Shown: positions 33,437 to 44,143 of the stretch, piece by piece | Position numbering within the stretch: the stretch's first letter is position 1 | Layout: each line of letters opens with the position of its first letter | Origin: an uncultured Lachnospiraceae bacterium | GTDB taxonomy: Bacteria > Bacillota > Clostridia > Lachnospirales > Lachnospiraceae | Reading direction: 5' to 3' | DNA: 50,769 nt | Assembly: GCA_910585825.1 (NCBI GenBank) | Contig: CAJUEY010000023.1 | Location: 1-50,769, forward strand | Position numbers and translations under genes: made by a program | Notes under the pieces: generated by a model | Seen by the model: only the letters and a program-made list of their open reading frames with translations | What the model was told of the DNA's origin: nothing | Databases searched by the model: none

Positions 33437-35194
33437 TTAACGATCTAAGCGCAGTTTTCTGCTGTATGCAAAGAATGCAATTCCTATTAAGAAAATACCT
33501 GCGAAGAGGAAATAAATTCCATAATCTTCTACTCCGGTTTTGGGCGTTGCATTTGTCCGGTTTCCGCTATTTCTGGAAATCGCGGCGGTTGTTCCGCTTC
33601 CGGTTCCTGACGAAGCTCTTGTGGTCACGCCGGGACCTTTTCCGGTCTGCCCCACTTCTGTCGGATCATTTCCACTTCCACCTTCCGGGTCTTCAATATG
33701 TTCATCTGAAACGGCAGGGTCTCCTCCTCCGGAAGTTTCATTTAAACTTTCAAATACATAATTATTTTGATTTGCCCAGGCCTCTGCTGTAGAACCGCTG
33801 TATCCGTATACGACATTCGGCGTCCAGCCGGACTGAGAACCAATGGATGTTACGCCCCTTGGAATCGTAACTGATTTGATAGCGCTTCCGCTGAAAGCAT
33901 TGGATTCTACCGAACCGGCAGCATCAGGCACAACTGCCGACAACAAATAGCTGCATCCGTTAAAAGCTCCCGATGCAATGGATGAGGTTCCCGGTGCAAT
34001 GGATATTCCCGTTTTACCTTGAGGGCAGATCAACAGCTGGCTGCCGTCGCCTGTATAAACACATCCGTCATAGGAAGAATATGCGCCTCCCGCTGCTGAA
34101 ATAGAAGCCAGATTAACGTCTCCCGCAAACGCTCCCCGATCCAGGCTTGCCAATGTAGACGGAAGAGAAATACTGCTTAAGCTGCTGCAGTTCGCAAAAG
34201 CCCCTGACTGAATACTGGAAACGCCTTCCGGTACTGCCACACTCTGTAAGCTGACGCAATTATAAAATTCATTAGAAGAAACGGTTCCTGTCCCGGACCC
34301 GATAGATACGCCTGCAAGTCCAGTACAATTTGCAAATGCAGAATCTCCTACAGATGTAACAGAATCTGGTATGCTGATTTCTCCCAGATTACTGCATCCG
34401 TTAAAAGCAGAGCTGCCGATTGCCTGCAGATTTGCCGGTAAGATTACGCCCAGCAGCGTTGTATTTCCTTCAAAAGCGCCGTCTCCTATTACTGTAATAT
34501 TGGCAGGTATTTCAACATATGGAGCGCTTCCCAGATATTTTACAAGGGTAGTTCCGTCAATCAGAAAATCATCCTCCTCACTGACAAACAATTCCATATC
34601 AGCCATTTTCGCTGCATTGTCAAAACGTTCTGCCGCACCCTTTATTCTCTTCATTTGAGTATTATTAAGCATTGCCAGATAATCATCAAAGGTATCTTTT
34701 TCATCGGGATCTGCATTATCTTCCTCTTTTGGCTGTGTTTGCTCTGCATCGTCCGGATTTACCGGCTCTTCGCCTTCGCTCGGTTCCTGCGGACCGGGAT
34801 TTTCTTCTCCGGGTACTTCCGGATTCTCTGTTTCTTCTTTGGAATCTGTATCCTTCTCATCCTCAGAAGGATCTTCTGTAGAGGAATCTCCTTCCGCCGG
34901 AGCCTCCGGCTCCGTAATCTCAGTTCCCGGCATCTCGCCTTCCAGGTCATTTCCTTCATCCGGTGTTTCTTCTTCCGGCAAATCCGTGATCCCTTCATCC
35001 TCTGAAACCTCCGGAACTTCCTCTTCTGAAACCTCCGGAACTTCCTCTTCCGGCGCCTCCGCCACAATTTCGGATTCTGCCAAAAAATCTGTATCATCTC
35101 CCTCTGCACTTACCAAATCCGGTAAAATAGAGAAAAACGCTACCATAAGCACCATGACAACTGCTCCGATTCGTACTGCTAGATTTTTTTTCAT
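33437..35194 (-). CDS. BspA-like leucine-rich-repeat surface protein with TPKTG sorting signal
   Basis: A protein of about 585 residues. It has a signal peptide (KKNLAVRIGAVVMVLMVAFF), then an acidic Pro/Glu/Asp-rich spacer of about 150 residues. LRR_5 (BspA/TpLRR) repeats of about 23 residues follow, such as ITVIGDGAFEGNTTLLGVIL and LQAIGSSAFNGCSNLGEISI. After a Gly/Ser/Thr-rich stalk the C-terminus reads TPKTG, a hydrophobic helix (YGIYFLFAGIFLIGIAFFAY) and a basic tail (SRKLRLDR), a cell-wall sorting signal. The class B sortase gene ends 31 nt upstream of its start, so it is the likely substrate. AGGAGTGAG sets the start at 35194. The role is probably adhesion or host/particle binding. Confidence 0.9.
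   Translation of the reverse strand: MKKNLAVRIGAVVMVLMVAFFSILPDLVSAEGDDTDFLAESEIVAEAPEEEVPEVSEEEVPEVSEDEGITDLPEEETPDEGNDLEGEMPGTEITEPEAPAEGDSSTEDPSEDEKDTDSKEETENPEVPGEENPGPQEPSEGEEPVNPDDAEQTQPKEEDNADPDEKDTFDDYLAMLNNTQMKRIKGAAERFDNAAKMADMELFVSEEDDFLIDGTTLVKYLGSAPYVEIPANITVIGDGAFEGNTTLLGVILPANLQAIGSSAFNGCSNLGEISIPDSVTSVGDSAFANCTGLAGVSIGSGTGTVSSNEFYNCVSLQSVAVPEGVSSIQSGAFANCSSLSSISLPSTLASLDRGAFAGDVNLASISAAGGAYSSYDGCVYTGDGSQLLICPQGKTGISIAPGTSSIASGAFNGCSYLLSAVVPDAAGSVESNAFSGSAIKSVTIPRGVTSIGSQSGWTPNVVYGYSGSTAEAWANQNNYVFESLNETSGGGDPAVSDEHIEDPEGGSGNDPTEVGQTGKGPGVTTRASSGTGSGTTAAISRNSGNRTNATPKTGVEDYGIYFLFAGIFLIGIAFFAYSRKLRLDR
35001..35048 (-). repeat. Tandem 24-bp repeat in the acidic spacer of the LRR gene
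   Basis: Two identical 24-bp units encode the repeated octapeptide with the core EEVPEVSE. Exact identity suggests recent slippage duplication, so spacer length may vary between strains. Confidence 0.85.
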
Positions 35195-35225
35195 ATTTCT
35201 CACTCCTGACTTCATAGCCTCCATG

Positions 35226-36380
35226 CTATTGTATTTTTTTTGCTAAAATAAAAAGTCTTCCGTCCTCTACATAGTTATTGCAGGTAGAAAGCGTCAGCAA
35301 ACTGTCACTTTTCATTACATCCTGCGTTCGATCATATACTGCACAATTTCGTACATTTTCTAAAAACGTTGCAAATTCTTCATCTGTATTTGCTTCAATG
35401 TAATTGTAATACCGATAGGACCCTTCACCTCCCACATCTGACAGACACACTGCAACAATCCGATAATTCTGCTTTTCATAAATCGTATCAAATTGTATCC
35501 TGTCATGTGCGGAAAGATATTCTTCGTCCAGATACTGCTTTAGCCCGCCAAACATTGCTCCGCTTTTCATGTTATGTCCATATATAATCAGATTCGTACC
35601 AGGTTTGGTAAAATCATTCCTGCAGTCCAAAAAAAGCGTTCCATTGACATCTTCCGTTCCGTCAATATTTTTGTCGAGATAATAGTCATTATCTGTAGTC
35701 TGCATAACCGGAAGGTCTATCTGTGTATCATCAATATAGATCCACCCTGCAAATTCCGGATACTGGTTATGCATAGTCGTATATTCCGGCAGAACTTCAA
35801 GGGGCTTTTCTGTTTCCGTTTCCGGCTCGCTCTGCTCGGCCTGCTGTATGTCCAATTGGCTCTCATCCGCTTCCCTGCGAATTCTGTCCGCATACCAGTC
35901 AAGAGCCTGTGAAATATTTTTCTGACGCTGCACCTCCTCCAGTTTCTTTGTCGCGCTGCGTTCTCTGAATACGGAAATTCCATAAAAGAGAACGCATATC
36001 AACGACAGGGCTGCGCAGGCAATCCCTAAATACTTAAACATCTGGGATTGCTGCGTTTCTCTTAAATTCTGCTGTTCTTCCTTTTTCTGTTCTGCTTCTT
36101 TTCGCTGTTTCTGCTGATGCAGTTTCTTGCTTTTTTTCAGCTTATACTCAAAATTCTGAGCTACTCTGTCTGAAATGTCACAGAAAAACATGGTTCCCAG
36201 CTTACTTTCAAATATCACTTTCCCATCACGGATAAAGTGATAAATATCCTTTACAATTTCAGGATCATCAATATCCAAATGCGCCACAATGGTTTCTATT
36301 TTTTCTAAATCTCTTTTTGCAGCTTCCCATTCTTCCCGGGTGGCAAATTCATGCTTGCCAAGTCTGTATGTTTCCTCCAT
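35226..36380 (-). CDS. srtB: Class B sortase with long cytoplasmic N-terminal extension
   Basis: A 384-residue sortase. The catalytic domain is C-terminal: His in LIIYGHNMKSGAMFGGL, Cys in LTLSTCNNYVEDGRLFIL, with the following Arg in the same motif. The single membrane helix is unusually deep in the chain (YLGIACAALSLICVLFYGISVF, about residues 116-137). About 115 residues (MEETYRLGKHEFATREEWEA onward) precede it, with a coiled, Lys/Glu/Gln-rich stretch just before. Ordinary class B sortases have a short N-terminus before the anchor. The large extension is cytoplasmic if the usual topology holds. It is flanked by the giant repeat protein gene (11 nt away) and the TPKTG protein. Confidence 0.93.
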   Translation of the reverse strand: MEETYRLGKHEFATREEWEAAKRDLEKIETIVAHLDIDDPEIVKDIYHFIRDGKVIFESKLGTMFFCDISDRVAQNFEYKLKKSKKLHQQKQRKEAEQKKEEQQNLRETQQSQMFKYLGIACAALSLICVLFYGISVFRERSATKKLEEVQRQKNISQALDWYADRIRREADESQLDIQQAEQSEPETETEKPLEVLPEYTTMHNQYPEFAGWIYIDDTQIDLPVMQTTDNDYYLDKNIDGTEDVNGTLFLDCRNDFTKPGTNLIIYGHNMKSGAMFGGLKQYLDEEYLSAHDRIQFDTIYEKQNYRIVAVCLSDVGGEGSYRYYNYIEANTDEEFATFLENVRNCAVYDRTQDVMKSDSLLTLSTCNNYVEDGRLFILAKKIQ

Positions 36381-36391
36381 AAGTTCATCCC

Positions 36392-39300
36392 TTATTTCGC
36401 CTTTGCTGATTTTGGAGAAGAATAACTACTGTAAATTTTTCTTCCATTTACAACTTTATATGCCCGGACTCTGTAATAATACTTTGTTTTACTTGCCAGT
36501 TTCTTATTGGTGTAGCTTGTAATCGAAACTCTGCCCGCTGTTCTTATTTTCTGGTAGCCTTTTGATTTCTTCGTACTTCTATAAATCTCATATCCGCTGA
36601 CGCCTTTAATCCGCTTCCAGGATACGCGCATCTTTTTCTTTCCCGCTTTTAAGCTGACAACCGGTCTTGCAATCTTAGTTGTCGCCCGAAGACTGCTGGA
36701 AAATCCTCCGTAATAGGTCGTACGGTTTGACACGATATAAGGCCGGACTTTGTAACCATATTCTGTGAGGGCATCCAGACCTGAATGTCTGTAGGTAAGA
36801 GCCGCCGTCTTTCCAATCAGTTTATTGTTCAAATCATAAACAGCATAACCCTGTGCTCCCGGCACTGCAGACCATCTCAATTCTACATAATCGCCATACC
36901 CCTGCGCTCTGACCGCCGTCATATTAGAAACATTGATCAGATAACGAATCGTTCTGGCGCCGCCGTAGTTGTTAATTCCGGAAATTTCTATAGTTGCGAT
37001 TCCCGGATTTGCATTATCCGCATAGGCAAGCGTATAATCTCTGCCCGCCTCCAGCCGCCTTCCGGCATCTGTTACGACAAGATCCTGACTGGTCGCTCTT
37101 CCGGCATATACCTTATCTACTATATTAGTAAAACTGCATTGTGTGATGCTTCTAGGGATAATATTAAACTGTTTTGTGACCTCGCCATCATATCCGTTAA
37201 TTCCTTTTATAATAACAGAAGCACTTCCCACATCTATATTATTGGTATATGATTCAATTTCGTAATCAACACCCTCTTCCAGACGCTCGCCGCCAAACAA
37301 GACAGCCGGCACCGGCCGAATCTGGTCTCCCGTATAAGGAAAGCTCAGACTGAATATCTGGTCAAGCCCCTGACCCATAAACCGAATCTCTGCTCCGGCA
37401 ATATCTCTGCTAATCATAAAATTGACCGTCTTGCTGCCTGTATAAAGACTTCCTTCCGCCGGAATTATTGTAGCTTCCGCTTGGGACTCTTCTGTACTCC
37501 GGTCAATATTATTGCTATATCTTACTACATAATCTGTCCCGGCAATTAAAACTTTCTCGCCCAATCGAACCGTCAATTCAGGTTCAACTTCTTCACCCGT
37601 ATATGGCTGCGGCGGAATCGGATCAATTTCGGCATCTTCAAGGCTTGCCGTGATCCTGAATTGTTTCTCCAGCGTTCCTGTATAATGGCCTTTTCCCGTA
37701 ATCGTCATCGTCACTTCATCCGGATAGATATGGTCATTGTCATATGCGACATCATAATCTATGCCTTCTTCCAGAACATAAAATTCACCGGCTCTGCCAG
37801 AAATCGCTTCTCCCTCCGGATTCCGTCTTGAATCTTCCAGTATGAGTTCCGGTTCAATCTCTGTACCGGTATATGCCCAAAGCTCTTCTATATCAGAAAC
37901 AATCATATACTCTTTTCCAATGTCTGCAGCAACAATCTGAAATTCTGCTGTTTTTGTTCCTGTATAGTTGGAATTTTCCGCCGCCTCAATTGTTACAATT
38001 GCAGTTCCGATTTCTTTATTGGAAACAGCATTTGCAATTGTAAAATCTTCCGGCCTAAGTTCTGTATCAATTCCCTCATCTCTTCCGGTAACGGGCGGAA
38101 AAATTTCACTTCCGATATATTCCTGATCTTCAATGGCAAATGTTACATTGCTGATATCCCTGGGCCGAATAGTAAATTCAAACTCTATTTCTCCACCATA
38201 TTCGCCGATTCCTACAATCTTTCCGGTATGCGTTCCGGCATTGACACATCCATCGGGATCTTCCTCTTCGGAATCCTCATCTTCTATATAGACAATTTTA
38301 TAGTCAGTTCCCTCTGTCAGAATCTCATTGATATAACGAAGATTTAAGGTGGGTTTCTGCTTTGTTCCATTATAAACCAATGTATTGTCTGTTACAGAAT
38401 CAAGAGCGAGCCAATCGCTCAATCTCTTATATACCTGGAATGTTTTTACAACTTTATCATCAAAATTCTTCATTCCCTGGATGGTTACGGTTGCTGTTCC
38501 GTATTTGTCATTATCCAAATAGGAAACACTGTAATCTTCCCCTTCGATCATATGATAAATATAACCGTCACATACAAATGTAATATCAATATCTAATACG
38601 CAGGGACCATCCGCCGGATTATAATACTGCGGCTGCGGCTCCTTTTCACCGGAAAAGAGAATTTCCACTGTTTTTTCATCTGTAATATGCCTCGGCACAA
38701 TATCAAAGGCCAGATCTAATGGTCCTCCCTCACAGTTTCCGTCCGGATTTGCAGTTACTGTAATTTTTCCTGCCCGTGTTCCAAGTCTTTCGTTGCTGCC
38801 GTAGGTAACCACATACCCCCAGCCCTCCGGAGTCATTTCGATATCTCTTGTTTTGCCGTCCGTACTGTCGTATTTTAAAGTTACAGAAGGTCTAATCTGC
38901 GTTCCGGTATACTGTTCTTCTTTGGAATACTCCACTCTTACTTCATCCAGGTTTACTTTGACAATATTAAAGGGTACTACGCGGGTTCCCGTATAATTTC
39001 CCCTTCCCTGGATTGTCATTTCCACTGCTCCGACTTCTACGTTTCCGCTTGCTCCATAACTCGTCGCTGTATAACCGGTAGGCCGGGCAGCAGACATATT
39101 TGCAAGAGGAACCGTCACTTCATGGAAGGAATCTTCCCCCCAGTGAATGTTTAATTCCGGTTCAATAGCAGCTCCAATGTATACCTGATCCGGCACGCCT
39201 TCAATTACCACATCCTCATCTTCCAGATTCTTTGGATTAATTGTAAACGACACTTCCTGAGAGCCTGTAAAATTCCGATTGCCGGCTGCCGGACTAATTG

Positions 39301-42300
39301 TCACTTTTCCTGAATTTACACCGGCATCTACATTCGATGTATAGCGGAATTGGAAATCCACGCCCATTTCTAACAGCTCATCACTGCCGTCTTCCGCATT
39401 TCCTTTCCAGGTTACCGCAGGCTCCGGCGTAATCGGGCTTCCCGTATAGGTAATCGGGTCAATGGGGGTAATCTGAATCTTATCTTTGTTTCCAAGATCC
39501 ATCGCTACGATGCTAAACGTAATGGATTTTGTTCCATAGTACTGTTTTCGATCTGTAACATCCGGATCGCCAAGTCCCGCTACAGTAATCGTTACAGTCC
39601 CTACATTGACGTTGTCGGAATAAGAAACCTCATAATCAACGCCTTCCTCCAAAGGTTCTGCACCTGCCTCCGGATCATAAACTAATATTTCCGGCTCAAT
39701 GGGTCTTCCGGTATAAGTAGACTTCTGGTCAGCCTCATTTTTTAAATAAATATTCACATTCAGTTTTGCACCAATGGTATAACGATGCGGCTCCCTTGCT
39801 CCGGAAAAATTGCCTCCGTCTATTGCCTGAATGATCAATGTATATTTTCTTCCACTGCTGATCGTCGGTTCAAAACATACCGCCTCCGGTATCAGCCTGT
39901 AATCCACGCCTTCCTTTAACTGATATCTTCCAAGCATCAGCGTCGGTTTCGGCCATACATTTTTGCCGTCGTCATAATCTACGCTTGCCGCCACGCTCAT
40001 CTTAACGGCATTGTCATTCAACGGCCTCCGCAAAATCTTAAAACTCGTATCGGTTTTGCTGGTGCCTTCGTATGCGCCGTTTCCCACCAATACAATCTGA
40101 TATGTGCCCTGGTTAATCGGATCTCCTATTATTTTGTATTCATAATCCGTCTTTTTCAGTTCAATTTTATTGCCTTGTCCGTCCACACCGCAGGTGACGC
40201 GAATCTTCGGCGTAATCGCAAAACCGGTATATAAATATTCTCCAATTGATTTATCCGAATTATTGGAATCTGTAAATTCAATTTCGGCATCCTGCAGATT
40301 TCCGGGGATATCAATGGATATTTCCCTGGAATTATTGTAATTCCCACGACCGATAATTTTAATTTTTGCAGTTCCCGGCCGATCCAGTCCGGTAGGGGTC
40401 ATTGTATAATCGCTGTTCTTTAGAACATATGCCCCGCCCTCTTTCACATAAGCGCCATCTACGTCGCGCTGTGTGTCTACAAGAGTGATTCCTGATATAT
40501 TCACAGGCCGGGCATTGACATCAATCGTTTCAAGACCTCTTACCTCAATTGAATTTGAGGTGATCGGTTTCGGACTGATCCGATATTGTTTAATCGTAAT
40601 CCAGCTGCGGCTGTAGAAGTTGCCTTTTCCGCCAATTTGAAGGGAGTAATCTTTGGTTCCGGCATCCACATCGGAAATTGGATTAACGTCATAATCCTTA
40701 GCCGGGTCCAACTGGTATAAAATTTCTTTTCCAGTACCCGATTCTCTTATGCCGGTTCTATATGCAACTGTCAGCGCAGGTTTTACAGGACTTCCGGTAA
40801 ATACCGGATTGCCTCCCACAGATGTCACAAAACGGGTTGCATCTATTTGGGCTGCATTTGTTCCCGCCAGCATAACCGCATCAATCCGGAATGTAATTTT
40901 CTTCGTTCCGCCATATTTGCCCGTTCCAACAATCAGCACCTTGGGCACTCCCTCATAATCTTTCCTGGGATTGCCGTTTCTGTAATTGGATTCAATATTG
41001 TCTTCGTATTCTAAAATATAGTCTCTGTTCTCAAGCAAAGGCTCTCCATCCAACACAACACTAGTAGGCTTTGGCTCACACGGCAAAGACGTATAGGTAC
41101 ATGCATAATTGTCCAAACCTTCTATCACCGCGCCTTGAATGCTGTCGCAGATTTTAAAGGTCATCTCTTTTGTTCCCGTGTAGTTGCCGATACCTGTAAT
41201 TGTAACGGTAGGAACCGGCGCATTCTCATCCGCATCCGGATATTTGTTCGTATTATTGACACTGGCAGTTGTATAATCCGTGCCTTTCACCAACGTCTTC
41301 CCGTTATAGGTAATGACAACTTCCGGTTCCACAGGACTTCCCGTATACTCCTGATTGGCAATATCTTTTACCCGCACATTCAATGCATCGTTAATATCTT
41401 TCCGCGCAATATCAAAAGTTACCGCTCCATGATCTCTTGAAGAAATTGTTCCTGTATAATTATTTTTTCCCTCGATTGTAAATGTATATCCTGTTCCCGC
41501 ATTGACCGCTTCTGAACGAATATTAAAATCATCATAAACGCTGTTTTCATTCCATTCGTTGCCGTCAATCACCAGTTTGGATATAACCGGAACAACCGGC
41601 TCTCCCGTGTATACATACTCTTCATCCGGTTTCAGCGTAATCTCTACGTTCGCTGCCGCTGCAATATCTTTCTTTTTTATCTCAAATGTTCTTCGAACCT
41701 CGCCTCTATAGTTATCCTTTCCGGTAATAATAACGGTTGCGGTTCCCACATCTGTGCCGTTAATCACATCATATGTATAATCTGTATCTTTTACCAACAG
41801 CTGATTTCTTTCCAGATCCCGGATTGTAACACCCGGATCAATCGGCGAGCCCGTGTAAGTATATTCATATCCGCCCAGCTCAATCGAATATCTTCTGGTA
41901 TCGTATTTCAGCTCTTTTGGTAAAATCGTATAAAACAGTGTTTTCGGAGTACCATTGTAATTATAATTGCCATTAGAAGACTGTGGTCTGACTTCCACCC
42001 GGTATTCTCCCGCATTTATAGAAGGCGATTCGTCATTTTCTCCCACCAGCTTATATGCAAACTGGAAGTCTCCGCGGGGCAGTTCTGTACGTGTGCCGTT
42101 TTCATTGGTGCCATAAACAATGACTTCCGGTTTAATAGCCGTTCCTGTAAAGGTATTCCTTTCAGAACCCGGCATTCTAAATTCGGCAACAACACTGTCC
42201 ATCCCTCGCTGTATGATATCAAAGGTTACTGTTTTCTCCCCTTCATAATAAGGCGCCAATCCTTTGATTTTAAAGGAATGCTCCGTCACCTGTGTATAAT

Positions 42301-44143
42301 CATCTGCGGGATCGTATTCGATTTCATAATTGCTTCCCTCTACCAGAGTCTTCTCCCATGTTTCTCCCGCATCATCCACGACAACCGGATTCGGCCGCAT
42401 CGCCTGGCCAGTGTATATCTGATCAACTACTTCAGCGCTTAAACTATCTCCATTCTCCGAAAGATTTTTATAGATAACAAAAGAACTTCTCTTCTCTCCT
42501 ACACAATTAGAACCTGAAATCGCGCGGAACACAACCGCTGCTTCTCCGGCTCCTATATTGTTTGCATAGCCAATGGTGTAATCTACACCTTCATAGAAAG
42601 TGTTTCCGTCTACGGTAAGAGAATTCCCCAACCCTTCCTGGACAATGGGAGAGCCGGTATATTTTACCCTTTTTACAATACTGCCTTCAATATTCGCATC
42701 CGGTATATTGGCCAGATTAAAATCTGCAATCGTAAATTGCAATTGCCGTGTTCCTGTATAATTGCCCTTTCCCTGAATGGTAACCGTTCCTGTTTTGGAA
42801 ATGTTCTCTCCGTAATCTGTAATGGAAAAATCATTTGCATCTAATGCCGCTCCGTCCTGCTGGATTAATATAGCACTGATATCTGGTCTAATCTGCTGTT
42901 TTGTATAGGTATATTCACCAGTGACCTCTGCCTGCAAATCATTCACATCCGCCCGGGTAATCCGGAATGCTTTCGGCGTCACAATATCTGTACAGTTTCC
43001 ACTGCTCCCTGCAGTCAGCCCCACCGACGCCTCTGCATTTGTATAGCTCTTATTATTAACATATGTAAACCGAAAATCAGCATTTCCAGTTTTAGAAGAA
43101 TCATCGGAATCATATACAACTGTATCTGTTATTGTGTTTCTTACCGTCAATCCCGGCAAAATACCTTCTGTTGTCTGCGCCGCTTTTTTGTTATAAGGTA
43201 CACGATCTGTTTTCAGTGTCAATTCATAAAGCGTACTGAGATGAACGGCAGTAATCTCAAAATTGACTTCTCGTTTTCCTGCGTATGCTCCAATGCCTTG
43301 AATAGTAACTTTCCCCTGACCTACATTGAGATTCCCCGTCTCAGGCCGGATTACTTCATAATCTACACCCTCGATCAGACTTTTGTCTCCCACTTTAAGG
43401 CTGTCTTCAATTTTTACTTCGGGATCAATTCTTCTGCCTTCATACCCATACTGCAATGGCTTCGAACCGTTCACAAGAGTCTCGTTTCCATCCCAGACTG
43501 CGGTTATGCTAACTGTTCCATCCTGAATATCTTTTCCAATGGTAACATCTCGCGTTAATGATCCTGTATAACTGCCTACTCCGGTTATGGTAAGCCTTGC
43601 AGCAGATGGGCTTATCATCGTAGCTGTAACCGTATAATCTCCACCTGTAGTAGAACCTTCTATTAATATTTGACGCAGTTTCTGATTCGTCTCTGTGTTG
43701 TATATCTCCAATCCAATGATTTCATTCGTAACAAATCCGCCGCCTGCAGGAATTATTCCCATAATCTGATTGGGAAGCACCTGCGGCTTGCTGATAATGC
43801 TGTTTTCCAGAGAAATTTCGCCTTCTCTTGCCGTTGGAGCATCAGCATCTATAGCTTCCGCTGATGCAGCTGCATTCTGCCGCCCTGGAATCGTAGCCTG
43901 AATGTCATCTTCCTTCTGTTCTGTCTTGATTTCTTCCTCTGTACGATCCGGCGCCTCACCGTCTTCCAATGCGTCCATTTCTTCCGAATCCTCTGCAGTT
44001 GTACTGATATCTGCTTCATCGGTTTCCGTATTCGCAACCTCCGAACCCGTACCAGAAGCTAACAGTGCAGTATCCGGCATAGTCCCGATCATGCAAAAAG
44101 TAAGAATCACTGCCAATATCCGCTTTGCAACATCCTTGTACAT
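36392..44143 (-). CDS. Giant secreted multi-module repeat protein (about 2583 aa) with C-terminal Fn3-like domains
   Basis: The signal peptide is near the N-terminus (RILAVILTFCMIGTMPDTAL). A short acidic region leads into about 25 modules of 75-110 residues by my count. Each has a YTGxPIxPxxxV-type opening, a central LxxGxDYxxxYxNN and a closing GxGNYTGTxxxxFxI, an immunoglobulin-like bacterial surface repeat pattern. Modules differ in sequence, so the array is old. At the C-terminus there are two fibronectin type III-like segments (ELRWSAVPGAQGYAVYDL; RVSWKRIKGVSGYEIYRST). It ends in basic SAKAK, with no sorting signal or membrane helix, so attachment is not covalent by sortase. GGAG spacing favours the ATG at 44143 over that at 44149. 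It heads the sortase operon. Confidence 0.92.
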   Translation of the reverse strand: MYKDVAKRILAVILTFCMIGTMPDTALLASGTGSEVANTETDEADISTTAEDSEEMDALEDGEAPDRTEEEIKTEQKEDDIQATIPGRQNAAASAEAIDADAPTAREGEISLENSIISKPQVLPNQIMGIIPAGGGFVTNEIIGLEIYNTETNQKLRQILIEGSTTGGDYTVTATMISPSAARLTITGVGSYTGSLTRDVTIGKDIQDGTVSITAVWDGNETLVNGSKPLQYGYEGRRIDPEVKIEDSLKVGDKSLIEGVDYEVIRPETGNLNVGQGKVTIQGIGAYAGKREVNFEITAVHLSTLYELTLKTDRVPYNKKAAQTTEGILPGLTVRNTITDTVVYDSDDSSKTGNADFRFTYVNNKSYTNAEASVGLTAGSSGNCTDIVTPKAFRITRADVNDLQAEVTGEYTYTKQQIRPDISAILIQQDGAALDANDFSITDYGENISKTGTVTIQGKGNYTGTRQLQFTIADFNLANIPDANIEGSIVKRVKYTGSPIVQEGLGNSLTVDGNTFYEGVDYTIGYANNIGAGEAAVVFRAISGSNCVGEKRSSFVIYKNLSENGDSLSAEVVDQIYTGQAMRPNPVVVDDAGETWEKTLVEGSNYEIEYDPADDYTQVTEHSFKIKGLAPYYEGEKTVTFDIIQRGMDSVVAEFRMPGSERNTFTGTAIKPEVIVYGTNENGTRTELPRGDFQFAYKLVGENDESPSINAGEYRVEVRPQSSNGNYNYNGTPKTLFYTILPKELKYDTRRYSIELGGYEYTYTGSPIDPGVTIRDLERNQLLVKDTDYTYDVINGTDVGTATVIITGKDNYRGEVRRTFEIKKKDIAAAANVEITLKPDEEYVYTGEPVVPVISKLVIDGNEWNENSVYDDFNIRSEAVNAGTGYTFTIEGKNNYTGTISSRDHGAVTFDIARKDINDALNVRVKDIANQEYTGSPVEPEVVITYNGKTLVKGTDYTTASVNNTNKYPDADENAPVPTVTITGIGNYTGTKEMTFKICDSIQGAVIEGLDNYACTYTSLPCEPKPTSVVLDGEPLLENRDYILEYEDNIESNYRNGNPRKDYEGVPKVLIVGTGKYGGTKKITFRIDAVMLAGTNAAQIDATRFVTSVGGNPVFTGSPVKPALTVAYRTGIRESGTGKEILYQLDPAKDYDVNPISDVDAGTKDYSLQIGGKGNFYSRSWITIKQYRISPKPITSNSIEVRGLETIDVNARPVNISGITLVDTQRDVDGAYVKEGGAYVLKNSDYTMTPTGLDRPGTAKIKIIGRGNYNNSREISIDIPGNLQDAEIEFTDSNNSDKSIGEYLYTGFAITPKIRVTCGVDGQGNKIELKKTDYEYKIIGDPINQGTYQIVLVGNGAYEGTSKTDTSFKILRRPLNDNAVKMSVAASVDYDDGKNVWPKPTLMLGRYQLKEGVDYRLIPEAVCFEPTISSGRKYTLIIQAIDGGNFSGAREPHRYTIGAKLNVNIYLKNEADQKSTYTGRPIEPEILVYDPEAGAEPLEEGVDYEVSYSDNVNVGTVTITVAGLGDPDVTDRKQYYGTKSITFSIVAMDLGNKDKIQITPIDPITYTGSPITPEPAVTWKGNAEDGSDELLEMGVDFQFRYTSNVDAGVNSGKVTISPAAGNRNFTGSQEVSFTINPKNLEDEDVVIEGVPDQVYIGAAIEPELNIHWGEDSFHEVTVPLANMSAARPTGYTATSYGASGNVEVGAVEMTIQGRGNYTGTRVVPFNIVKVNLDEVRVEYSKEEQYTGTQIRPSVTLKYDSTDGKTRDIEMTPEGWGYVVTYGSNERLGTRAGKITVTANPDGNCEGGPLDLAFDIVPRHITDEKTVEILFSGEKEPQPQYYNPADGPCVLDIDITFVCDGYIYHMIEGEDYSVSYLDNDKYGTATVTIQGMKNFDDKVVKTFQVYKRLSDWLALDSVTDNTLVYNGTKQKPTLNLRYINEILTEGTDYKIVYIEDEDSEEEDPDGCVNAGTHTGKIVGIGEYGGEIEFEFTIRPRDISNVTFAIEDQEYIGSEIFPPVTGRDEGIDTELRPEDFTIANAVSNKEIGTAIVTIEAAENSNYTGTKTAEFQIVAADIGKEYMIVSDIEELWAYTGTEIEPELILEDSRRNPEGEAISGRAGEFYVLEEGIDYDVAYDNDHIYPDEVTMTITGKGHYTGTLEKQFRITASLEDAEIDPIPPQPYTGEEVEPELTVRLGEKVLIAGTDYVVRYSNNIDRSTEESQAEATIIPAEGSLYTGSKTVNFMISRDIAGAEIRFMGQGLDQIFSLSFPYTGDQIRPVPAVLFGGERLEEGVDYEIESYTNNIDVGSASVIIKGINGYDGEVTKQFNIIPRSITQCSFTNIVDKVYAGRATSQDLVVTDAGRRLEAGRDYTLAYADNANPGIATIEISGINNYGGARTIRYLINVSNMTAVRAQGYGDYVELRWSAVPGAQGYAVYDLNNKLIGKTAALTYRHSGLDALTEYGYKVRPYIVSNRTTYYGGFSSSLRATTKIARPVVSLKAGKKKMRVSWKRIKGVSGYEIYRSTKKSKGYQKIRTAGRVSITSYTNKKLASKTKYYYRVRAYKVVNGRKIYSSYSSPKSAKAK

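Noticed and set aside
36960..43700. Repeated DNA that might be a CRISPR array or satellite
   Set aside because: The periodicity is at protein level (YTG...P and GNYTG motifs); units are about 225-330 nt and diverged, and the reading frame is open throughout.
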